Source of the DNA: Ilumatobacteraceae bacterium
GTDB lineage: Bacteria > Actinomycetota > Acidimicrobiia > Acidimicrobiales > Ilumatobacteraceae
Direction of reading: 5' to 3'
Length of the DNA: 64,000 bases
Assembly: GCA_025358075.1 (NCBI GenBank)
Contig: JANYKU010000003.1
Span: 1 to 64,000, forward strand
The translations under genes were made by a program, and so were the position numbers. Below are positions 23,948 to 31,389 of the stretch, one piece after another (within the stretch, counting starts at the first letter, position 1; the number at the start of each line of letters is the position of its first letter). Under the pieces are notes generated by a model that worked only from the letters and a program-made list of their open reading frames with translations, was not told where the DNA came from and made no database searches.

Positions 23948-24570
23948 GCGCTCCGCCGAACATGTGCTCGGGATGGATGCGCCGGAAGCTCGATGACACG
24001 ATCGACCCGATCGAGCTCGGCGAGCATGTGGGTAACGATGACGACGGCCATGCCCTGCTCGCGCCAGACGCGGCAGTGATCCCAGAAGTTCACGTAGGTG
24101 CCGCGGTCGAACCCTTGGTACGGCTCGTCGAGGAGCAGCACGGCGGGATCGGGGAGCAAGGCGATTGCCAAGTTGAGCTTCTGGCGTGTCCCGCCCGATA
24201 GGTCGCGCACGACTACCCGCTCGTGCATCGGGTATCCGAACTCGGCGAGGATGCGATGTCCACGACCCAGCGCGTCTTCCCTACCCAGACCGGCTCCTCG
24301 ACCGAACATCACGAGGTGCTCGTCGGCAGTCAACAACTCGAACAGCCCGGCTTCCTGTGGGCAGTACCCGATCGGGGCATCCGCCCTCACCCGGCCGGAA
24401 TCGGCAGCCAGCACGCCGGCACAGATGCGCATCAGCGTCGACTTGCCGGCACCGTTCTCGCCCGTGAGCGCAACGACTTCTCCGGACGAGACCGTGAGAT
24501 CGATGTCGCTGAGAATCGTCGTCGAGCCGTAGCGCTTGTTCACGCCGGTGACCATGAGACGAGCCATCAT
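23944..24570 (-). CDS. ABC transporter ATP-binding protein
   Basis: A 208-residue ATPase: Walker A TGENGAGKST, Q-loop YCPQEAGLFE, an atypical signature DLSGGTRQKLNLA, Walker B VLLLDEPYQGFD and H-loop VTHM. The short length and YQGFD after Walker B match exporters of the ABC-2 type. GAGGG precedes the two adjacent ATGs. It is coupled to the membrane partner downstream, with no binding protein nearby, so export is more likely than import. Confidence 0.87.
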   Translation of the reverse strand: MMARLMVTGVNKRYGSTTILSDIDLTVSSGEVVALTGENGAGKSTLMRICAGVLAADSGRVRADAPIGYCPQEAGLFELLTADEHLVMFGRGAGLGREDALGRGHRILAEFGYPMHERVVVRDLSGGTRQKLNLAIALLPDPAVLLLDEPYQGFDRGTYVNFWDHCRVWREQGMAVVIVTHMLAELDRVDRVIELPAHPSRAHVRRSA

Positions 24571-24624
24571 CAGCCCTCAGGATGCCGTGCGGGCTCAAGG
24601 TTTCAACAGAGTCGTCCCGTTCCG

Positions 24625-25284
24625 TTATTGCGAATCGACGATCGCTACTGCCCGAACCGGGAAGGTACCCATTCCGCGAACCTTGGGCGGCGCGGCAAAG
24701 AACCGGAAGGGTTGTCCGACCAATACATCGAGCTGGGTGAGGTGCTCGACGATCAGGATGCCGGCGTCGAGCAGCATGCTGTGGATCGGACGAGTCGTAC
24801 CACGGGTGTCGTCGATGTTGACGGAGTCGATGCCGGCGACGAACGCACCACCGGCGATCAGGGCTTCGGCGGCCTCGGTCGTGAGAAATGGGTGGTCGGC
24901 GGCGCCGTATTGATCGGTACGCCAGTGGCGATCCCAACCCGTGGAGAAGAGCACTGCGCGCCCTCGGAGGTCGTGACCCTCGAGCAGCTCAGCACCGATC
25001 GCAGGTCCCGAATCGCGGACGCAGAGGCCGGGCACGTTGAAGACTCGTTCGATCGGCAGACCGGCGAGGTCGAACCCGGTTGGGTATCGATGGCTGGGGG
25101 TGTCGAGGTAGGTGCCGGTGTTGGCAACCATCTCGATTCGACCGATGTGGAACTCCGTGCCGGTTGCGTAGACGGCGCGTGAGGCCTCGCGGCTGAGATG
25201 GTCGCTGATCAGCGGGCCCGGCAACCCCGGATACGTGACCATCTCGTGCTCGATCACATGCGACAAGTCGACGATCTGTTCCAT
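24625..25284 (-). CDS. cyclase-family metal hydrolase (kynurenine formamidase-like)
   Basis: A 219-residue member of the 'putative cyclase' family (KynB-like). It keeps the metal motif as NTGTYLDTPSHRYP; the first His of HxGTHxDxPxH is Asn here, while Asp and the later His remain, a variant seen in some relatives. DLSHVIEHEMVTYPG at the N-terminus is also typical. The enzymes hydrolyse amides or lactones such as N-formylkynurenine or isatin. The ATG has no ribosome site, but TACAGT lies 7 nt upstream (leaderless candidate). Monocistronic; no tryptophan-pathway genes nearby. Confidence 0.78.
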   Translation of the reverse strand: MEQIVDLSHVIEHEMVTYPGLPGPLISDHLSREASRAVYATGTEFHIGRIEMVANTGTYLDTPSHRYPTGFDLAGLPIERVFNVPGLCVRDSGPAIGAELLEGHDLRGRAVLFSTGWDRHWRTDQYGAADHPFLTTEAAEALIAGGAFVAGIDSVNIDDTRGTTRPIHSMLLDAGILIVEHLTQLDVLVGQPFRFFAAPPKVRGMGTFPVRAVAIVDSQ

Positions 25285-25291
25285 CGGCCGG

Positions 25292-25297
25292 ACTGTA
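25292..25297 (-). promoter_or_regulatory. TACAGT -10 element, leaderless candidate
   Basis: On the minus strand TACAGT fits TANNNT and ends 7 nt before the ATG of the cyclase gene (25284), which lacks a Shine-Dalgarno. No clear -35. The inverted repeat at 25300-25321 is immediately upstream and could be an operator for this promoter. Confidence 0.4.
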
Positions 25298-25299
25298 CT

Positions 25300-25321
25300 C
25301 AACACCTCCAGGCGGGTGTTG
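25300..25321. terminator. CAACACC/GGTGTTG hairpin after the TetR gene
   Basis: CAACACC and GGTGTTG form a 7-bp perfect dyad with an 8-nt loop. It lies 5 bp beyond the end of the seven-gene minus-strand operon (TetR stop at 25327) and just upstream of the cyclase promoter, so it may terminate the operon or act as an operator. Confidence 0.45.
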
Positions 25322-25326
25322 CCGTG

Positions 25327-25887
25327 TCACCCGACCAGGCGAACCGCCAGCGCGGCTTGGGCCTCGGCGACGCTGTCGCGTGACAGGTCGCCGCGCTCGC
25401 TGAACCAGTAGGCGGGTTGATTGCAGATCGCCAGCACCGCGAAGGTCGCCATCTTCACATCGCCCGGATGGAACGCCCCCGAGTCCGCGCCCTCGGCGAC
25501 GATTGCTCGCATGATCCCCTCGTACTCATCGCGTAGGGCGACGGCGCGGATGGCGTTGTCGCCGCTCAGCGAACGCAGTTCGACATCGGCGATGATCGCC
25601 CGTTGCGGGTCCTCCAGGGTGATCAGCACGAAGTTGCGAACCGCCTCGAACAGCTGTCGCCTCGGATCGTCGGCGAACTCGGCACGGACCTTGTGCCCGC
25701 TGGTGATCAGGGGTTGCAGCGCATCACTCATCAACTCGGCCAGCAGGTCTTGCTTGCTCGGGTAGTAGTGGTACAGGGTTCCGAGGGTCAGTTCGCTCAT
25801 CTTGGCGATCTGGCGGAGGCTGGCGCCGTGGTAGCCCTGCCGAGCGAAGACGTCGATGGCGACCCGGCGAATGGTGTCCGCGTTCAT
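25327..25887 (-). CDS. TetR-family regulator at the end of the acyl-CoA/oxidoreductase operon
   Basis: A 186-residue TetR repressor: helix-turn-helix TLGTLYHYYPSKQDLLAELM after RQIAKMSEL, then a ligand-binding helical domain (about residues 50-186). The ATG overlaps the stop of the acyl-CoA ligase gene (ATGA), so the regulator is the last cistron of the operon it probably controls. TetR proteins in such clusters usually sense an acyl-CoA. Starting at 25887 gives normal length; the frame is open further upstream inside the ligase gene but that is not coding. Confidence 0.88.
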   Translation of the reverse strand: MNADTIRRVAIDVFARQGYHGASLRQIAKMSELTLGTLYHYYPSKQDLLAELMSDALQPLITSGHKVRAEFADDPRRQLFEAVRNFVLITLEDPQRAIIADVELRSLSGDNAIRAVALRDEYEGIMRAIVAEGADSGAFHPGDVKMATFAVLAICNQPAYWFSERGDLSRDSVAEAQAALAVRLVG

Positions 25888-27419
25888 TGCTGGCCCTGCT
25901 GCGCGGAGAGGATTCGGGTGACCAGATCGCGCACCTCGCCGGCGACCACTTTGCCGTTCTCGTTGCGGGGGAGATGGTCGACGGTCACCAGCCGCGCTGG
26001 TCGCTTGTAGTCGGCCAGCGCTCCCTCGACGAATCGGTTGAGATCGGCGAGTGCAATCGGGTCGCGCGTCACCACTGCGGCGGCGACGATCATGCCGTAC
26101 TCCTCGTCCGCCAATCCCACGACCGCGGCTTCGACCACGGACGGGTGGCTGCACAGTGCCTCTTCGACCTCCAGTGGCACCACCTTCTCGCCACCGCGGT
26201 TGATCACATCGTCGACGCGGCCGTACACCCGCACCACGCCGTCGTCGCTACGAGACGCAAGATCACCGGTGCGTAGCCAACCGTCTTCGAACTTCGCGGC
26301 CGTTGCCTCGGGATCGCGGTGATAGCCGAGCATCGTCGTCGGCGAGCGGACGAGGAGCTCGCCCGACGCTGAGATGCGGTCGACGGTCCCTGCGACGGCG
26401 ACGCCGACCTCGGTGGCCGCATGCCCGGGCCGCACAAAGTTGATGTGCGTGATGCTGGTCGCCTCGGACAGCCCATAGCAGTTGGCCAGGAGCGAGCGTG
26501 GGAACTGCTGATGCAGGTGGACGATCAATTGTGACGGCATCGGTGCGCCCCCGAAGGCGAGCGCCGGCGCCAGTTCGCAGGGAGGCGTGCCGGCGAGGTG
26601 CTCGACGATGCGGTGGTACATGGTCGGCACCCCGATGAAGTAGGAGCACGTGCCGGACTGCAAGCCATCGGCGATCTTGTCGGCACGGAACCGGCGATGC
26701 GCCTCGATGCTGCCGCCGGCGACGAGGGCGTGACCGAGTTGATCGACGAACCCGGTGTTGTGGCACAACGGCACGGCAACCGTCGTGTGCAGTTCGGGCG
26801 TGGAGTGGAACATCGCCGCGTAGGTCTCCGAGGCCCGGGTGAGCCCGGCGTTGCTGAGCATCACTCCCTTCGGCCGGTTCGTGGTGCCAGAGGTGTAGGT
26901 CAGGCAGGCCGGTGCGTCGGGGTCGGCTCGATGGGTGGAATCGTGCCCGGCCGGGGTTGTCGCGGCGCCACCGTCTCTGGGACGGTCAGAGTGTGACAAC
27001 CCCGGGGGCTGGAGCGCATGGGACAGGAGTAGGAGGCGATCGCTCCACCGCGCGCTCACGAGGGGACGAAGTGCTTCGTCGACGGCAATTGCCCGGGGAT
27101 CGGCGTGGTCCAACAACGCATCGAGCGCGTCGATCGTGACTCGCGTAGCGAGCGGAACGGTGACCATCCCCGATGCCATCGTGGCAAGGAAGGCGATGAT
27201 CCAATCGGTACTGTTCTCGGCGAGCAGCGCGACTCGTTGCCCAGCGACGAGCCCGCGTCGCCCGAGCTCCGCCGAGAGCGCCCGGACCCGCGTCGCTGCT
27301 TGGGCGTAGGACAGGCGGGTACCGGTGTCGTCGGTAACGAACGTCTTGTCCGGGCTGGTCGCCTCCCAGTGCCAGAGGTAGTCGCTGAGGCCGGCCGGCG
27401 ACCCGGGCGCCTCGGTCAT
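25884..27419 (-). CDS. AMP-forming acyl-CoA synthetase/ligase
   Basis: A 511-residue ANL-superfamily ligase: phosphate loop LTYTSGTTNRPKGVML, YGLSEATSITHIN, the hinge/adenylate-binding TGDLASRSDDGVVRVYGRVD, and the C-terminal catalytic Lys in PRNENGKVV. It activates a carboxylic acid with ATP to the acyl-AMP and then the CoA thioester. ATG overlaps the gamma-subunit stop. In context it would supply CoA esters to the acyl-CoA dehydrogenase at the head of the operon, which the 2-oxoacid oxidoreductase could later handle. The substrate cannot be read; branched-chain or aryl acids are plausible. Confidence 0.9.
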   Translation of the reverse strand: MTEAPGSPAGLSDYLWHWEATSPDKTFVTDDTGTRLSYAQAATRVRALSAELGRRGLVAGQRVALLAENSTDWIIAFLATMASGMVTVPLATRVTIDALDALLDHADPRAIAVDEALRPLVSARWSDRLLLLSHALQPPGLSHSDRPRDGGAATTPAGHDSTHRADPDAPACLTYTSGTTNRPKGVMLSNAGLTRASETYAAMFHSTPELHTTVAVPLCHNTGFVDQLGHALVAGGSIEAHRRFRADKIADGLQSGTCSYFIGVPTMYHRIVEHLAGTPPCELAPALAFGGAPMPSQLIVHLHQQFPRSLLANCYGLSEATSITHINFVRPGHAATEVGVAVAGTVDRISASGELLVRSPTTMLGYHRDPEATAAKFEDGWLRTGDLASRSDDGVVRVYGRVDDVINRGGEKVVPLEVEEALCSHPSVVEAAVVGLADEEYGMIVAAAVVTRDPIALADLNRFVEGALADYKRPARLVTVDHLPRNENGKVVAGEVRDLVTRILSAQQGQQ

Positions 27420-28000
27420 GTCAACCGTCGCGCTGCGAACGAGTCGGGCACCTCGCGTTCGACCCACGAATAGCCGGTTTCGACAGCGACGAGGTTGCGG
27501 GCGATGCGGTCGGCGCGGTGCGCGGGTACGACGGCACTCATGCCCTGGGTGAGCGCTTCACGCGACGCGAGGCGGGTGAGCCTGGCAACGACCCCGGCGA
27601 CGACCATGTTGCCGGCCCGCGGATCACCGGCCTCTGCAGCCATTTCGCCAACGGGGACGGCGAGGTGTTCGATGTCGCCGCGGGTGAGCCGTGACGCGTC
27701 GATGTTGGCCGTGTCGTAAGCGAGCATGCCCTCGGGGAGCAGCAGCGGGTAGTAGCGATCGAACCAGTCGTTGTGCATCGCGAACATCAAGGCGTAGTCG
27801 CTGCGCAGCGGCACTCCCGGATCGTCGCGCGATGCCGCGAGCGAACAAGCGATCTCTCCGCCGCGGATCAACGCCCCGTACACGCTGTACTGGATGGGGT
27901 TGTATCCATCGGCCGAGGCCGACCACGCCAGCAGCTCGGAGCTGAGCTTGACCCCCTGACCTCCGCGGCCCGTCAGAACGACCGACAGCACCGGGCTCAT
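27416..28000 (-). CDS. 2-oxoacid:ferredoxin oxidoreductase gamma subunit
   Basis: A 194-residue gamma (CoA-binding, domain III) subunit of the PFOR/KOR family: LTGRGGQGVKLSSELLAWSA at the N-terminus and YSVYGALIRGGEIACSL are family hallmarks. It works with alpha, beta and delta encoded just upstream; all junctions are ATGA overlaps. The complex oxidatively decarboxylates a 2-oxoacid with CoA to the acyl-CoA, CO2 and reduced ferredoxin, or runs in reverse. Confidence 0.9.
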   Translation of the reverse strand: MSPVLSVVLTGRGGQGVKLSSELLAWSASADGYNPIQYSVYGALIRGGEIACSLAASRDDPGVPLRSDYALMFAMHNDWFDRYYPLLLPEGMLAYDTANIDASRLTRGDIEHLAVPVGEMAAEAGDPRAGNMVVAGVVARLTRLASREALTQGMSAVVPAHRADRIARNLVAVETGYSWVEREVPDSFAARRLT

Positions 28001-28743
28001 GTGTCGCCCGTGTCTCGGCGATCGGCCAGCACCCCAGTCGGGTAGACCGTGCGCACGGACTCGCTGATGTATTCCCACGCCTGCACGGAGTCCATCCGCC
28101 AGTGTGTGGGGCACGGGCTGAGCACCTCGATGATCGACAAGCCTGCGCCGGATCGCTGCACCTCGAACGCTTTGGCGATCGCCCGTCGCACGCGGCGCAC
28201 TCCGAGCGCAGAATCGATCGCCACCCGTTCGGCATAGGCAACCCCACCGAGGGTCGCCAACATCTCCAGGAACGGCAGCGGCGGTCCGTGTTGCGGACCG
28301 CGACCTAGTGGCGTCGTGCTGGTGGCCTTTCCGGCGAGGGTGGTCGCGGCCAGTTGCCCACCGGTGTCGGCGAGCACGCCGTTGTTCAAGACGATGATCG
28401 TGATCTGTTCGCCGCGCACAGCGGTGTGCAGCGACTCGGCCGCGCCCAGCCCCATGAAACCGCCATCACCTTGTATTGCGCACACCAAGCGATCGGGCTG
28501 CATCCGCTTGTACCCGCTGGCGAGCGCCCCGGTGCGGCCGTGCGGTCCCATGATGACATCGCCGGGCATGTGCGCAGTCATGAAGTCGACGCAGCCGATG
28601 TCGACCATGAACACCGGCTTCTGATCCAGCTCGGCCACCACATCGGTGAGCGCGAGCAGCACCGACCCGTAGCCGCAACCCGGACAGAAGTCGAACCCGT
28701 GCGGCGCCAGTGCAGTCGAGTTCGGTTCAGCGACAACCTTCAT
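27997..28743 (-). CDS. 2-oxoacid:ferredoxin oxidoreductase beta subunit (TPP-binding)
   Basis: A 248-residue beta subunit: cluster-ligand motif FCPGCGYGS plus further cysteines in DIGCVDF and SPCPTHW, and the thiamin-pyrophosphate/Mg motif starting GDGGFMGLG and ending IIVLNNGV. These ligate the proximal [4Fe-4S] and TPP. ATGA overlaps couple it to alpha and gamma. The close match to the split KorB form suggests 2-oxoglutarate or branched-chain 2-oxoacids rather than pyruvate, but specificity residues cannot be read reliably. Confidence 0.92.
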   Translation of the reverse strand: MKVVAEPNSTALAPHGFDFCPGCGYGSVLLALTDVVAELDQKPVFMVDIGCVDFMTAHMPGDVIMGPHGRTGALASGYKRMQPDRLVCAIQGDGGFMGLGAAESLHTAVRGEQITIIVLNNGVLADTGGQLAATTLAGKATSTTPLGRGPQHGPPLPFLEMLATLGGVAYAERVAIDSALGVRRVRRAIAKAFEVQRSGAGLSIIEVLSPCPTHWRMDSVQAWEYISESVRTVYPTGVLADRRDTGDT

Positions 28744-29822
28744 CTCACGGCTCCCAGCTCTCGGTGGCGCTCGGCCACCTTGGATGCGAACTCTTCCGTC
28801 GATGGTGCCCGACCACCGAGCCAGTTGACGAAGCCATCGGGTCGTCGGCCGATCGCCCCGCGGACGTCGTCGATCATCTGGCCCATGCTCAACTCGGCGA
28901 CGACCACCGACTTGGCATCGGCGCACGCCGACCGAACGGCATCGCTGGGGAACGGCCACAGCGTGATCGGCCGAACCACGGCGACCTGCATGCCGAGTTG
29001 GCGCAACTGAGGGAGCGCGTACTCGGCGATGCGAGCCAGCGATCCGTAGGCGACGATCATCAGATCGACAGCACCCTCGTCGCCGCAGCGCTCGGCGCGC
29101 GGTTCGTCGCGCTCGATCGCCGCGAACTTCTGCTCCCAGCGTCGCCCCACTCGTTCGAGTGCGGCGAAGTCACCCGCTGTTTCATCGACTGCGACGAGTT
29201 CGGGCAACACCAGGCCGTTACCCCGTCCGAATTCAACGCTCCGGGCCGGGCGCGCCGCGGGATCCGGCACGACGTACTGCTCGCTGGCAATGGCCAGCAA
29301 CTGGTCGCCCAGCACCAGCACGAACATGCCGTAGCGCTCGGCCAGGTCGAAGGCCTCGATCGTCAGATCGACCAACTCCTGGACGGTCTTCGGGGCCAGC
29401 ACGATCATCTTGAAGTCGCCGTGCCCGCAGGCCCGCGTCGCCTGGTTGTACCCGTCCTGGCCGGGGCCGAGGCTGCCATCGCCCGGCCCCCACCGCTGCT
29501 GCACGACGACCACGCCGGGCAGCTCGGTCATCCCCGAGAAGAACGACAACGCCTCCGACATCAGGCTGAGTCCAAGCGGCGCCGTCGCCGTCATCGCCCT
29601 GAAGCCGGCCAGGCTCGCGCCAGCGACCATGTGGATTGCGGCGATCTCACCCTCGGTCGGCACCATCACACGGCCGTGTTGCGGAAACTTCTCGGCTGCT
29701 GCTTCGAGGATCTCGGTCGCCGGGGTGACCGGGTAGCCGGCGAAGAAATGGCAGCCGGCGGCGAGTGCGGCATCGATGACGGCTTCGTTTCCACTGGCGA
29801 AGCGTTTGGTTGCGATGCTCAT
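28740..29822 (-). CDS. 2-oxoacid:ferredoxin oxidoreductase alpha subunit
   Basis: A 360-residue alpha subunit with the substrate-loop motif FAGYPVTPATEILE (canonical YPITPSTE), the EGEIAAIHMVAGAS region and GPGQDGYNQA. It contains the pyrimidine-binding domain and C-terminal domain II (LMIVAYGSLARIAE to RPITLWPFP). Start overlaps the ferredoxin stop. With beta, gamma and the ferredoxin-like delta it forms a four-subunit enzyme of the kind found in archaea and some actinobacteria. Confidence 0.92.
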   Translation of the reverse strand: MSIATKRFASGNEAVIDAALAAGCHFFAGYPVTPATEILEAAAEKFPQHGRVMVPTEGEIAAIHMVAGASLAGFRAMTATAPLGLSLMSEALSFFSGMTELPGVVVVQQRWGPGDGSLGPGQDGYNQATRACGHGDFKMIVLAPKTVQELVDLTIEAFDLAERYGMFVLVLGDQLLAIASEQYVVPDPAARPARSVEFGRGNGLVLPELVAVDETAGDFAALERVGRRWEQKFAAIERDEPRAERCGDEGAVDLMIVAYGSLARIAEYALPQLRQLGMQVAVVRPITLWPFPSDAVRSACADAKSVVVAELSMGQMIDDVRGAIGRRPDGFVNWLGGRAPSTEEFASKVAERHRELGAVR

Positions 29823-30058
29823 CGCTGCCCGACCTTCTCGCGTTCTTCGCGGTACACCGTGAAGACGCCGTCGGGGCACACGTCGGCGCACAGCGTGCAG
29901 CCGGTGCACCCTTCGGCCACCAGCGCGACCACTGGCCAGCCCTTGACGTTCAACCGTGGCGTCATCGCCAGCACGTGTTCGGGACAGACGACCACACACA
30001 GGTCGCATCCCTTGCACAGCTCTTCGGCGATCGTCACGGTGCCAACTGTTTTCGCCAT
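29819..30058 (-). CDS. 2[4Fe-4S] ferredoxin, delta subunit of the oxidoreductase
   Basis: A 79-residue ferredoxin with two C-x2-C-x2-C-x3-C-P motifs: CKGCDLCVVVCPEH and CTGCTLCADVCPDG. Each supplies four cysteines for [4Fe-4S] clusters. It is the delta-type electron carrier of the KOR-like complex, coupled by ATGA to alpha and preceded by a GAAGGG ribosome site 7 nt before the ATG. It lies 19 bp after the acyl-CoA dehydrogenase gene, consistent with one operon. Confidence 0.93.
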   Translation of the reverse strand: MAKTVGTVTIAEELCKGCDLCVVVCPEHVLAMTPRLNVKGWPVVALVAEGCTGCTLCADVCPDGVFTVYREEREKVGQR

Positions 30059-30077
30059 GCTGTTGCCCTTCGTCGCT

Positions 30078-31250
30078 TCAGAACAGTGGGGTGGTCGAGT
30101 CGAGCAGGGCACGACCGATGATGACTCGTTGGATCTCGCTCGTGCCTTCTTCGATGGTTTCCAGTCGGGCATCGCGGAACCACTTCTCGACGGGGTGGTC
30201 CTCGACGTACCCGTGCCCGCCGAGCACCTGCATGGCCTGGCTGGTCGTGGCGACGGCTGTCTCCGAAGCGAACAACTTGGCCATTGATGCCTTGGTGCCG
30301 AATGGCTCGCCGCGATCGGCGGCACGTGCTGCGTCCCATGTGAGCAATCGGGATGCGTGAAGACGCGTGACGGCGTCAGCTAGCGGAAAACTGACGCCTT
30401 GGAAGCGGGCAATCGGCCTGCCGAATGCCTGTCGCTCGTTGGCGTAGTCGCGGGCGTACTCGAGCGCAGCTCTGGCGACACCGATCGAACAGGCTGCAAC
30501 CTCGATCCGGCTGAGCTCGAACGTGCGCACGGCGCCGGCGAAGCCCGTGCCGACCTCGCCGATGACGTCGTCGTCAACCACGAACAGGTCATCGATGAAG
30601 ATCTCGGCGTTGGTGGACGCGCGCCACCCCATCGTGCGAGCGCGGAGCCCGTAGGAAAGGCCGGGCGAATCGCCACGGGCCGCGAACATGGTGAGACCGA
30701 GGCGCTCGTCGCCATCCATCGCGTCGGCCACGATCAGCACCGAGTGGGCAAGACCGGCGTTGGTGATGAAGATCTTCTGACCGTTCAGCACGAAGCCACC
30801 GTCGACCTTGCGTGCTCGGGTACGGATACCCGACACGTCGGACCCACCGCCCGGCTCGGTGCAGGCGAACGCAGCCATGTGCGGCCCGTCGATGCACAGT
30901 GGTGAGAGCCACCGCCGGCGTTGGTCGTCGTTGCCGCATTCCAGCAACGCGGCGATGAACATGTTCGTGCCGCTGAGATATGAGTACACGCCGATGCATC
31001 CCCAGCACAGCTCCTCGGCGACCAGAGCCTGGGCCACGGCTGACCCGGCGCCACCGCCGCCGTACTCAGCCGGGATCCCCAACGTCAACAGCCCGGCGTC
31101 GAAGGCCGATTGCAGCACGTCGAGCGGTTGCCGGCGTTGTTGATCATTCGCCGCGGCAGACGGTCGGATGACCTCCGCGGCGAAGCCGTGTGCCCACTGC
31201 TGGAGCTCGCGCTCGACGTCATCGAGCTGAGACCTGCTGACCAGTTCCAC
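30078..31250 (-). CDS. acyl-CoA dehydrogenase
   Basis: A 390-residue FAD enzyme with all family landmarks: FACTEPGGGSDVSGIRTRA, GQKIFITNAG, the TMGWRASTNAEIFIDDLFV strand region, and the C-terminal EEGTSEIQRVIIGR whose Glu is the usual base for short/medium-chain enzymes. It introduces a 2,3 double bond in a CoA ester and passes electrons to ETF. GTG at 31250 is chosen because GGAGG lies in the short leader after the TTGACA promoter; a TTG at 31271 would add seven residues. It is the first gene of the seven-gene operon ending in TetR. Confidence 0.9.
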   Translation of the reverse strand: MELVSRSQLDDVERELQQWAHGFAAEVIRPSAAANDQQRRQPLDVLQSAFDAGLLTLGIPAEYGGGGAGSAVAQALVAEELCWGCIGVYSYLSGTNMFIAALLECGNDDQRRRWLSPLCIDGPHMAAFACTEPGGGSDVSGIRTRARKVDGGFVLNGQKIFITNAGLAHSVLIVADAMDGDERLGLTMFAARGDSPGLSYGLRARTMGWRASTNAEIFIDDLFVVDDDVIGEVGTGFAGAVRTFELSRIEVAACSIGVARAALEYARDYANERQAFGRPIARFQGVSFPLADAVTRLHASRLLTWDAARAADRGEPFGTKASMAKLFASETAVATTSQAMQVLGGHGYVEDHPVEKWFRDARLETIEEGTSEIQRVIIGRALLDSTTPLF

Positions 31251-31278
31251 GTCGCGACGAACCCCCTCCAACCCTGCT

Positions 31279-31308
31279 CATTTAGGCAGACGGACGACCG
31301 ACTGTCAA
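31279..31308 (-). promoter_or_regulatory. promoter of the acyl-CoA dehydrogenase/KOR operon
   Basis: On the minus strand a perfect TTGACA (31303-31308) is followed after 18 bp by TAAATG (31279-31284). Transcription would start near 31271, giving a leader of about 21 nt that contains GGAGGGGG before the GTG at 31250. No other promoter is evident within the tightly packed operon. Confidence 0.5.
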
Positions 31309-31309
31309 G

Positions 31310-31339
31310 CTCGGCGAGGTGCGGCTCCGGTCGGCCGAG
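31310..31339. terminator. weak CTCGGC/GCCGAG hairpin
   Basis: CTCGGC and GCCGAG are 6-bp complementary arms separated by 18 nt, in the 139-bp gap after the phosphoribosyltransferase-hydrolase gene (minus strand, ends 31390) and just upstream of the operon promoter. May be a weak terminator; no T-run. Confidence 0.25.
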
Positions 31340-31389
31340 GGCTCGCAGTTCGCCTGACGAAGTTGAGAAACGGCGACGTCGGGGCGCGC

